From CAYVUM01 sp964619055 (lineage in GTDB: Bacteria > Pseudomonadota > Alphaproteobacteria > Rhodospirillales > Defluviicoccaceae), in the NCBI GenBank assembly GCA_964619055.1, contig CAZUDB010000002.1:1-64000 (forward strand): a stretch of 64,000 nucleotides of DNA. The letters run 5' to 3'. The notes below the pieces were generated by a model. That model had not been told where the DNA came from. It saw only the letters and a program-made list of their open reading frames with translations, and did not search any database. Each line of letters starts with the position of its first letter. Position 1 is the first letter of the stretch. A program made the position numbers and the translations under genes. Shown in pieces: positions 54,658-62,380 of this stretch.

Positions 54658-56754
54658 CTATTCCGCGGCAATGCGATCGTCGTTCGCATAACGATCGGGA
54701 GCGAACGTCTCGGCGAGCCGGGTGACGAACTCATCGATGAAGACCTGCATGTCCGCCTGGACGGTCTTGATGCGCGTCAGCAGGTAGTTGTACCCAAACA
54801 GGGCGGGAATGGCGACGGCGAGACCGGCGACCGTGGCTGTGAGGGCCGCCGCAACACCCGGGGCGATGGCATTGATGTTGACTTCTCCCACAGCGGCGAT
54901 GCCGGCAAACGTGATCATGACGCCGATACAAGTGCCGAATAGCCCGAGAAATGGTCCGCCGGAGATGGCGATGGTCAGCATCACCATCATGCGGTTGAGC
55001 TTCTGGGATTCCATTACCATCCGGCCGTCGATCCGTGCACGCACGGCGGCTAGCATCTGGGGGCTCAGGATCAGGCCACTCTGAGCGTCCGCCTGTTGGC
55101 GGCTGCGGCGATTGACGCGTCCACGCAACTCGAGACAGCCGGACGAATAAAGCCGGTAAAGCGATGATGACCGCAGTTTTCGTTTGGTTTTGGCTGGCAG
55201 CTCCTGGCCGCCGCCTAGAAGCTGGTCCGGGTCCATGGTTTCGAGCAGATCGAGATCATTGGCGACCTTCTCGAACGTGGCGCGAAACACGTCGTTGGCT
55301 TTGTCTTGCCGGCTCACGAACACGCCTTTGGCATACATAACGACCCAACTGATGACCGCCATGACGAACAGGATGGCGATAACCACCCATCCGTCAAAGG
55401 TCACAGATTTGAGGATGATGGCGAAGTAACCAGTGAGCCAGCTTGAGGATTCCTCTTCGACGGCAAGCGTGACGAGACCGGTCTCCGTTCCTTCCGAAGC
55501 GACCATGCCCGCAATTTCCGTGGGCGTGCGCGCCACCCGTGCAATGCGGAGCTCGTCGATCTCGCCAACAAAGCCCGTTGTGCTGGGTGTGGCTTGGGCA
55601 GGCTGCGTAGTGGGCGAGGGGGTGGCTGCCGTGGCGGGCGGTGCCGTCGTTGGGTCGCCCGCCTCCGACGTGGCTGGTTCGGCAGCGGCGGTGTCCGCCT
55701 CAGGGGTCTCTGGACTTGGTTCTGCCGTCGCGTCGTTGACCTCAGCCGGTGCCGCTGCCACGTCTGCGGGTGCTGCCGCTACGCGTGGCGCCGGCGCAAA
55801 CGGGTCTCCGCCAAGGGTGATCGGGCCGCCGATGCCCGGGAACGTGGCCGTTACAGTGGCGGTTGGTTGGCCATCCACGTAAAGACTAACCTCATCCTCG
55901 GCACCCGTAACCGCCACGTGTTGCCACGCTCCGGGCGCCAGCGGCACATCCGACACGATGCGGATTGGACCGTCCGGTCGGCCGATCTCGACGAACGGCG
56001 TCGCGCCGTCCACACCGATCAAAAAAGAGGCCGAGCCGAAGCGACGACTAAGGACGATGGCGTTCTCGCGTCCCTCATCGACCTTCAGCCACATCGAGAC
56101 CGTCAAAGGCGCGCCGTCGGGAAAGCTGAGCCACTGCGTGGCCGGGATTTCGATCGTTGTCGCCCCGTCAAACTTGGCAGCGTTACCGATCTGGCCGGCG
56201 GGACTAGCCAATCCCGGCGTCGCGGCGTGATTGCCGTACTCTGTCGAGTCCAGTGGCGGCTCACCTAACTCGGAGAAGTGATAGACCAGGACCGTATCGG
56301 CATCGAAGGTCTGAGCCGGATTTCCCACGGCCGCAGCTTCCGGATTGCCATAGTACACCCAGAGGTCTTGGGTGGTTCCCGGCTGGATATCGCGGCCGTC
56401 CAGCCAAACGAGCCCGATGCCCTGCAAGGCATCATACTTTTCAATGTGAAAGGTGACGGGGGTCTCTGCATCGTCGGCGGTGACAAAGCGGATGTCGATG
56501 CCGTTTTCATGGGCTCGGAAGAAGGGAAACGCCGGATCGGACAGCCGGACCAAAAGCGGTATGCGCTCAATGGCCCCATCAACGGGCGGAGTGACGGCTG
56601 TGGTGTCGACCGTAATACGCTTTCGCAGCGGCCAAGCATCGTCCCACCAAGCATGGGCGACGCTCGTTAGCGCCATGCCGATCGCCAGGACTAACCAAAA
56701 CAATCGCTGGGCGGCGACGGCCCGCGTGCGGTCCATAATACGATGGCTTGCCAT
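54658..56754 (-). CDS. ExbB/MotA/TolQ protein fused to exported DUF2341–LamG region
   Basis: 698 residues, about three times the size of ordinary ExbB. Order: signal peptide (1-35, ending AHA), DUF2341 domain (about 65-150), a concanavalin/LamG-like domain (about 185-410, with FDGATTIEIP, SMWLKV and GEIDELRIARVART), interrupted by an Ala/Pro/Thr/Glu-rich insert (320-393), a membrane helix (about 455-475), a cytoplasmic helical part, and the MotA/TolQ/ExbB channel domain (about 575-685; GGPFLGLFGTCIGVMITFAG, VAAALTATVAGLAVAIPAL). The large N-terminal part should face the periplasm. It begins directly after the TpsB-like stop. Confidence 0.92.
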   Translation of the reverse strand: MASHRIMDRTRAVAAQRLFWLVLAIGMALTSVAHAWWDDAWPLRKRITVDTTAVTPPVDGAIERIPLLVRLSDPAFPFFRAHENGIDIRFVTADDAETPVTFHIEKYDALQGIGLVWLDGRDIQPGTTQDLWVYYGNPEAAAVGNPAQTFDADTVLVYHFSELGEPPLDSTEYGNHAATPGLASPAGQIGNAAKFDGATTIEIPATQWLSFPDGAPLTVSMWLKVDEGRENAIVLSRRFGSASFLIGVDGATPFVEIGRPDGPIRIVSDVPLAPGAWQHVAVTGAEDEVSLYVDGQPTATVTATFPGIGGPITLGGDPFAPAPRVAAAPADVAAAPAEVNDATAEPSPETPEADTAAAEPATSEAGDPTTAPPATAATPSPTTQPAQATPSTTGFVGEIDELRIARVARTPTEIAGMVASEGTETGLVTLAVEEESSSWLTGYFAIILKSVTFDGWVVIAILFVMAVISWVVMYAKGVFVSRQDKANDVFRATFEKVANDLDLLETMDPDQLLGGGQELPAKTKRKLRSSSLYRLYSSGCLELRGRVNRRSRQQADAQSGLILSPQMLAAVRARIDGRMVMESQKLNRMMVMLTIAISGGPFLGLFGTCIGVMITFAGIAAVGEVNINAIAPGVAAALTATVAGLAVAIPALFGYNYLLTRIKTVQADMQVFIDEFVTRLAETFAPDRYANDDRIAAE

Positions 56755-58392
56755 CTACAAACCAGCCGAGAGCGTGAAAACCACGTTCTTCTCGTCCTCT
56801 TCCTCAAGGCCGACCCGGGTAATGGGGAAAGCAATGTCGACGGAACCGCTGACCGTATCGAACAGATCAAATCGTGTGCCAATGCCGGCGCTGAGCAGCC
56901 GGAAATTGGCGATTTGCTCGGGTAGCGGATCGATCACCTTTGCGTCGGCCCCATCCAAAAATGCATAAAAGCGCCACTCATCGACAACATCCAGGCCAGC
57001 CAAGTCGTTGACGATCGGAGCAAGGGAAGGAGCGCGCAATTCGAAGCCGCCGAAAATGCCCTCGTCGGCAAGCGCGGATGACTCGAAGAACCCGCGCACT
57101 GTGGTCAGCCCACCGAGAGATAGCTGCTCATTGATGATCAAGGGGCTACCGGCAAGTTGGCCGCCGACCCGCCCCTGGATTTGAATGTCGTAGGGTAAGG
57201 TGTGCGTGTGCTCAAGTCCAGCTTTTAGATATATGAATGACGGATTTGCGCCAAATCGGTTGCGCTGCACTTCTGTGGCATCGCTGCCCAATTGCCCAAA
57301 CCCGAAGATAGCATCGACACTAAATAATGTAGATGAGTTGAGCGTGGTCAGTGCTGCAAAATATGAAAGGGTTCCTGGAAAGTACTTTACGGGGACATCA
57401 TCTTGTGTGATTTCAAATTCGTCGGTGAATTCTTTATATTGCAGCGTTACTGAAACATTGTGGAAGAAATCGGGCGCTCCCGGCAAGTCCCAGATCGCAC
57501 GGGTGCCGATGGAGAAGCCGTCGCCGATTACGCTAGCATCACCTGCAGACACGACATCGCTGTCCGACGAAAAGCCGAATGCTTCGACGCTTAGGCCTGG
57601 AACGATTGGAATGGGCGCGGTGTAGGACGCGGAGAAGAACTCCGAGTCCAGTCTCCGTTGCGGTGCAACCTGGTAAAACAACCGCAGCGAGTGATCGAGC
57701 TGAAATAAGTTATCGTAGCGCACCAGCGCGTTGAGGCGGAGCGGTTTGGTCGTGCTGGTGTTGCGGTTGTTTAGTTCCAAGCGGGCGTGTAGCGGCAGGC
57801 GTTCATCGACAACCAAGTCCACGTCGAAGCTCCGGGCTTCTACGTCCGGCTGCCCTGGAACGAACTGAACTTCGCGGTCACCTGTGTTGAGGGCGGCAAT
57901 CTCCAGGATCGCCTGTGACAGGTCGGGGACTGAGCCTTCGGCGAGCGAGGGCACACCATCCTTGATGGCTTGCGGTGTTGTGTAGCGGGCGTTTCGCACG
58001 CGCAACCGTCCCACCCGAAACTCGGTGACCTCGATCCGGATCACGCCCGAGCGAAAGTCCTGGTCCAGCGGCACTGTCACCGCGACCACCTGACGTCCGC
58101 TATCCAGGTAAGCCTCTTCGATGGATGCCCGCGCCGCTTCCACATCCGCGTCCGTTTTGCCTGGGCCGAGGAAAGGATAAACAATCGTCTCGATCAGCGG
58201 GGCGGGGAGCGCCGTGACGCCCGTGACAGCCACCTCGTAAATGTCAAACTGCGAGGAAGCCAAGGCGGTTTCGGGCTGTGCGCGCGTACTGCCATTCGCG
58301 AACGCGGTCGCACACAATACGAGGACCGCAATGCACAACGACCGGGCTGACGCGGTCCTAACTTGAAGCGGCATGGCCTTAATACCCCGCAT
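56755..58392 (-). CDS. ShlB/FhaC/TpsB-like outer membrane protein (POTRA + barrel)
   Basis: 545 residues. A signal peptide (about 12-38) is followed by two POTRA-like domains (about 47-125 and 126-200, the first with GRQVVAVTVPLDQDF) and a beta-barrel to the end. LSLGGLTTVRGFFES (about 425-438) holds the VRGF tetrad of the Omp85/TpsB family lid loop. Such proteins secrete large TpsA partners, but no TpsA gene is next to it. ATG 58374 is an alternative start; neither has a strong ribosome site. First gene of the operon, with a Pho box about 125 bp upstream. Confidence 0.87.
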   Translation of the reverse strand: MRGIKAMPLQVRTASARSLCIAVLVLCATAFANGSTRAQPETALASSQFDIYEVAVTGVTALPAPLIETIVYPFLGPGKTDADVEAARASIEEAYLDSGRQVVAVTVPLDQDFRSGVIRIEVTEFRVGRLRVRNARYTTPQAIKDGVPSLAEGSVPDLSQAILEIAALNTGDREVQFVPGQPDVEARSFDVDLVVDERLPLHARLELNNRNTSTTKPLRLNALVRYDNLFQLDHSLRLFYQVAPQRRLDSEFFSASYTAPIPIVPGLSVEAFGFSSDSDVVSAGDASVIGDGFSIGTRAIWDLPGAPDFFHNVSVTLQYKEFTDEFEITQDDVPVKYFPGTLSYFAALTTLNSSTLFSVDAIFGFGQLGSDATEVQRNRFGANPSFIYLKAGLEHTHTLPYDIQIQGRVGGQLAGSPLIINEQLSLGGLTTVRGFFESSALADEGIFGGFELRAPSLAPIVNDLAGLDVVDEWRFYAFLDGADAKVIDPLPEQIANFRLLSAGIGTRFDLFDTVSGSVDIAFPITRVGLEEEDEKNVVFTLSAGL

Positions 58393-58517
58393 CGGCCAAG
58401 GACGGCTCGGCGGTTGAGCGAGATGGATGCCAAGATGGGCGGATCACGTTCACGCCCTTTGGCCAGGGCTGTCTAAACCTGTTTTCGTGCCCATACAAGC
58501 GTATGTTCACTCATAAT

Positions 58518-58535
58518 ATGACAATTGTGTTACAG
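58518..58535 (-). promoter_or_regulatory. Pho box facing the tpsB–exbB–tonB–porin operon
   Basis: On the minus strand CTGTAAC, 4 bases (ACAA), TTGTCAT: two heptamers in an 11-bp period, matching the PhoB consensus CTGTCAT-N4-CTGTCAT at 5 and 6 of 7 positions. It lies 126 bp before the first gene. A CATACG hexamer about 12 bases downstream could be the -10 (weak). Confidence 0.6.
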
Positions 58536-58907
58536 TAACGTGTACTTCGAGGGTATTAACCTTCATGTTGAACACGTTGTGATCATAGTAAACTGATTCG
58601 CGCCGTATATATTTAATAGCTTAACATACTCGACAGGTTGGTCTTTTCTTGGCTACTGCGTCGCAAAGTGCCTTGCCATCATAGTATAGTAATTCCGGGT
58701 GATCGCATGCTAATGGAAGAGGACATCAAGCTTCATGCCATGATGTAACCGTGGCGGAAGCTCGCGCTTTCGATCACAGACTGTACAACCCAAGTGGCGT
58801 TCACCGCGGTTGTGTTTTCTTTTGACATTAAATCACCCCCATTTGGGGAATTCTTCTGATATTGTTTTCTGAGCATCGGCTACACTGTCGCGACATTTTA
58901 AACTGAC

Positions 58908-58953
58908 TTATCATAAACCTGTCACCGAGATGTCATCGAGTCTGCAGTAAGAT
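58908..58953 (+). promoter_or_regulatory. Pho box and -10 of the pstS-like gene
   Basis: Three heptamers in an 11-bp period: TTATCAT (58908-58914), CTGTCAC (58919-58925) and ATGTCAT (58930-58936), each 4 bases apart. The last two make a near-consensus Pho box. TAAGAT at 58948-58953 lies 11 bases further, the normal distance from a Pho box to the -10. PhoB activation under phosphate limitation is strongly suggested. The leader to the ATG is about 180 nt. Confidence 0.82.
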
Positions 58954-59141
58954 GCTGACTGCGGATGCGCGATTCAGCGGGTGGATTCACTGAAAAACTC
59001 AATCGCGACCTTGGTCACGCAATGTTGTGTTGAAAAGCAAAGTCATCGTGGGCTGAGCGAATGTTTATCAGCGACGGCAGGCTGAATTGCGATCTGCACT
59101 TGGACGATGAATTGAATTTTGGTCAACTTGGGAGAAATATG

Positions 59142-60992
59142 ATGGATCGCAAGGTCCTTTTGGGTTCGGTCTGTGCCGCCGCTGTGGTAGTGGCAATGGG
59201 GTCGAACACGCCCAGCGCTGTTGCGCAAGAGCAGATCTTTGGCGGTGGCGCCTCATTGCCGTCCGTCGTGGTCCGCAAGCTCATGAATTGCTTCGCCATT
59301 CCCATTGAAAATACCAGCGGCACACCCAGTTTCAACGATCCGTTCTGCTCCATCCCGCGGGGTGCGAACGCGTACGTGAGTTACGCGACGGTGGGCAGCA
59401 GCCGTGGCCGTGAAGGCTTCGTTGCTGAAGATTCCCGCGCCCTGGCCCGCAGCCAGCGTCCGAGCACGGGGGTCGTCATTCCGTACTCCAGCACGGCGGG
59501 TTCCGACTACGGCACGGACATTCCGTCGCCTCCGGGCTTCGTGGATGGTGACAACACGCTGCCCAACGGTGTTCTGGTGTTCGACGACAACCGCAACACC
59601 TTCAGCCCGGACAGCAACTTCGACGACCCGGTCACGGGCCCTCAGCAAACCGGCCTTGCCGGCCTTGGCTTTGACCCTGCGCCTGGCCCGAACCCGGTCG
59701 GCTTCTGGCGTCTTCATTACACCACCTCCGAAGAGCCCATCTTCCAAAGCACGGCCCAAGGCGGCAGCGGCGTCTTCCGCCAAACCTACGATTGCTACGA
59801 AGGCGATGCGAGCAACAACCCCAACGGTCGTTGCAATCGCAACAAGGAAGCGACCAACGGCAAGCCGTTGCAGATCCCGTTGCTGGCTGTTGGCGTGACG
59901 ATCGCCTACAACGTGCCCGAGTTCTGTGATCAGCCGGCCGATGTGGACCCCAACTGCACCAGCCGTTCTCCGTTGCCGCGTCCGCCGTTCCCGGTGAAGG
60001 ACCCCACACAGCCGGTTCCGACTCCCAGCGGCCAAAACCGCCTCGTCATCTCCGAAGGTGCGGCGTGCGGTCTGTTCACCGGCAAAATCGACAGCTGGTC
60101 TCACCGCTCGATCTCACAGTACTTCAACAACCCGCGTCTGCCGGATGAGGCCGTGACTGGCGTCATTGTCCGTGCAGATGGTAGTGGTACGCAGTTCCTG
60201 TTCTCGTCCTGGCTGGATGCGGTCTGCGACGGTATCGGCAACGTCAAGTTCAACGGTGGTGCCAACGCGTCACCGAATTACGACCAGGACGTGGGTATCT
60301 ACGAAGTGCCCGGTAACGAGGGTGTCGCCAACATCGTAGCCGCTAATGACTGGTCGGTTGGCTTCATGACGCCGGGCCTGACCGACCTCTCATCGGACGA
60401 GATTGACAGTGCCGGATTCACGGCGACCGAAATCGGAACGACGGGCAACACGCTGACCGACGCGGGCGGAGTGAAGGACACGCCGGTCTCGGCTCGCATC
60501 ATCAACCGTGCCGGTAAGGCCCAACTTCCGACATCTGAGAACGTCCGCGAAACCATCTCAGTCAATTCGGAGCCCCCGCGCTGCAACACGAACGCTGGCG
60601 GAAACGTCGTCGCCGGTGAGCCGTGCTTGGAGCCGGAGAATTGGGGCTTGGCGTTCGATGTGGTCGATCCGGTCGGTCGGGACACGTTCTACCCGATCGT
60701 CGGCTTCAACTGGCTGAACCTCTATGAATGCTATCAGCGTCGTCCCGTGGCGCAGATCATTCAGGAGTTCCTGACGTTCTACTACCGCCAAAACAGGTTC
60801 CAAATCACTCGGATCCTGGAAAACAACGGCTTTGCCAACCTGCCCGCCGACTGGCAGAGCGCCGTTGAAACCATCATCGTTGCCGGCAACACCCGGCCTT
60901 CCGGTGTTGCGGCCTTCGGTAACGTGAACGCCGATTGCCTTGGCTTGGCCGGTGCTGGCCGCGGCTGGCAGCCCGGTTTCCCGCCGACCTGA
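59142..60992 (+). CDS. Large PstS-like phosphate-binding exported protein
   Basis: 616 residues from the ATG at 59142 (GGGAGA 6 bases upstream; the ATG at 59139 is also possible). A signal peptide (1-29, AVAQ) precedes a PstS-type fold: FGGGASLPSVVVRKL (33-47) corresponds to the GAGATFP loop, LLAVGVTIAYN to a central strand, GLFTGKIDSWSHRSI (310-324) to the AGKITNW block, and VRADGSGTQFLF (343-354) to the phosphate-binding RSDGSGT loop. It is nearly twice as long as ordinary PstS, through long inserts in the N-terminal half, with several Cys pairs. No pstCAB genes are nearby. Confidence 0.88.
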   Translation: MDRKVLLGSVCAAAVVVAMGSNTPSAVAQEQIFGGGASLPSVVVRKLMNCFAIPIENTSGTPSFNDPFCSIPRGANAYVSYATVGSSRGREGFVAEDSRALARSQRPSTGVVIPYSSTAGSDYGTDIPSPPGFVDGDNTLPNGVLVFDDNRNTFSPDSNFDDPVTGPQQTGLAGLGFDPAPGPNPVGFWRLHYTTSEEPIFQSTAQGGSGVFRQTYDCYEGDASNNPNGRCNRNKEATNGKPLQIPLLAVGVTIAYNVPEFCDQPADVDPNCTSRSPLPRPPFPVKDPTQPVPTPSGQNRLVISEGAACGLFTGKIDSWSHRSISQYFNNPRLPDEAVTGVIVRADGSGTQFLFSSWLDAVCDGIGNVKFNGGANASPNYDQDVGIYEVPGNEGVANIVAANDWSVGFMTPGLTDLSSDEIDSAGFTATEIGTTGNTLTDAGGVKDTPVSARIINRAGKAQLPTSENVRETISVNSEPPRCNTNAGGNVVAGEPCLEPENWGLAFDVVDPVGRDTFYPIVGFNWLNLYECYQRRPVAQIIQEFLTFYYRQNRFQITRILENNGFANLPADWQSAVETIIVAGNTRPSGVAAFGNVNADCLGLAGAGRGWQPGFPPT

Positions 60993-61013
60993 TCACGCGT
61001 CACGTCCGGAAGA

Positions 61014-61039
61014 GCCAATGGGCATCCGTGCCCATTGGC
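61014..61039. repeat. Perfect 11-bp hairpin after the pstS-like gene
   Basis: GCCAATGGGCA at 61014-61024 and TGCCCATTGGC at 61029-61039 with a 4-nt loop, 22 bp after the stop. No T run follows. It may stabilise the transcript end ahead of the terminator at 61061-61104. Confidence 0.6.
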
Positions 61040-61060
61040 CCTCCGGCTTAGTGTGTTACG

Positions 61061-61104
61061 AACCCCGGACTCCCGCCGCAACGCGGGGTCCGGGGTTTGC
61101 TTTT
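61061..61104 (+). terminator. Rho-independent terminator of the pstS-like gene
   Basis: A perfect 10-bp GC-rich stem (AACCCCGGAC at 61061-61070 with GTCCGGGGTT at 61088-61097) followed by TGCTTTTG. The stem and T tract give a good intrinsic terminator 70-110 bp after the stop codon. Confidence 0.75.
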
Positions 61105-61302
61105 GTCACCCGAGAGCGTGCTGTTTGCTCCATTTCCGTGCTCCGGCAAAGCGAGTGTACAGCGGTCTCGATTCCGTCCGCTCATGAACGGGGCTTCGAT
61201 TTCCAAGTCGCGATACAAAAGCCTTGACTTGCCGCTTCAACGCTCAGAGTGACGACGAACATAGCGCTCCGAAGACCAGGACTTGGGAGACCGGCAAACA
61301 GC

Positions 61303-62340
61303 ATGCATATCGCGATCTTTGCCCTTGCCATCGGTGCTGTTATCTCAGCACCGACGCCAGCGATGGCAACCCTCGAAAACCACGGCCCTTGGCCGTCAGC
61401 CGTGGCCGCACCCCCCGCCCAGGAACCGGTCGAAAGCGTGGTGCGGATTGCCAGTACCAGCCCCTTCACCCTCCGCGACGCCGGTAGCGACGCGCCATCC
61501 GAGCAGGCCGTGGGCTATTACGTCGCACCGCGCCATTCGGCAGCCGCCAAACCTACCCCCGGCGTGGTTCTGCTCCACGGTGCCGGCGGCGTCATCGGCG
61601 CCCGTGAACTCACCTACGCCCGACAGTTTGCCCGCCAAGGGGTGGCGGCTCTCGTCATCGACGCTTTCGCTTCCCGCCGTGACCGGGCGCATTCGTTTGC
61701 CGATCGCCTCATCCACATCACCGAAACCATGGTCCTGTCAGATGCATTCGCAGGCCTTGATTGGCTTGCAGGGCAACCCGCCGTGGATGCGACCAAGGTG
61801 GCGCTCATAGGCTTTTCCTATGGTGGCATGGCCAGCGTGTTCGCGGCCTATCGCCAGGTAACCGACCGACTGTCGCGCCAGGGGCGCCAGTTTGCAGCGC
61901 ACGTCGCCTTCTACGCGCCCTGCATCGTGCGGTTCGAAGATCCGGTTACGACGGGCGCTCCTGTCTTGATGTTGTGGGGCGGGCAGGACGAGATTGTTGA
62001 TGCCGAACGCTGCCAGTTCATTGCCGCTGACCTGCGCCGTGGCGGCAGCCAGGTCGAGGTGGTGATCTATCCCGATGCCATGCACCAATGGGATGGACGG
62101 TCAAACCGGCCATGGCGAACGCCGCGTGGATTGGCCGAGTGCTCGTTTTCCGTCGGCCGAGACGGCTCCGTGAGTGATAACCGGACGTTTTTGCCGATGC
62201 GTGGTCCGACAACCCGCAAACTTATTCTGGCCGCCTGCGCCGATAGCCGCGGCTATCTAATCGGCCGTGACGACGATGTTCGACAGCAGTCCAACGCGGC
62301 TGTCGCCAGTTTCCTCAATCCGATCCTGTTTCCCGAATGA
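61303..62340 (+). CDS. Exported dienelactone hydrolase-like alpha/beta hydrolase
   Basis: 345 residues from the ATG at 61303. A signal peptide (about 1-22, ending AMA) precedes an alpha/beta-hydrolase of the dienelactone hydrolase type. VVLLHGAGGVIG is the oxyanion region, GFSYGGMAS the nucleophile elbow with Ser, GGQDEIVDAE the acid region and DAMHQWDG the catalytic His. A serine rather than the usual DLH cysteine suggests an esterase or lipase-like activity. The GTG at 61249 would lengthen the N-terminus by 18 residues and put the signal inside. The substrate is unknown. Confidence 0.84.
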   Translation: MHIAIFALAIGAVISAPTPAMATLENHGPWPSAVAAPPAQEPVESVVRIASTSPFTLRDAGSDAPSEQAVGYYVAPRHSAAAKPTPGVVLLHGAGGVIGARELTYARQFARQGVAALVIDAFASRRDRAHSFADRLIHITETMVLSDAFAGLDWLAGQPAVDATKVALIGFSYGGMASVFAAYRQVTDRLSRQGRQFAAHVAFYAPCIVRFEDPVTTGAPVLMLWGGQDEIVDAERCQFIAADLRRGGSQVEVVIYPDAMHQWDGRSNRPWRTPRGLAECSFSVGRDGSVSDNRTFLPMRGPTTRKLILAACADSRGYLIGRDDDVRQQSNAAVASFLNPILFPE

Positions 62341-62380
62341 AGGTTTGCGCGGTCACAAGCCGATCTCTCCGGGTCGCGAG

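Larger units (their letters stand above)
58393..59141. other. AT-rich divergent regulatory region
   Basis: About 750 bp between the minus-strand tpsB–exbBD–tonB–porin operon and the plus-strand pstS-like gene. It is clearly richer in A+T than the rest of the window, especially 58500-58900. It contains one Pho box for each direction. No ORF over 20 codons with a ribosome site was found, leaving about 370 bp (58540-58905) unexplained. Confidence 0.7.

Noticed and set aside
59253..60104. Minus-strand frame of 283 codons
   Set aside because: Antisense to the PstS-like gene, Val/Arg/Gly-rich and without motifs.
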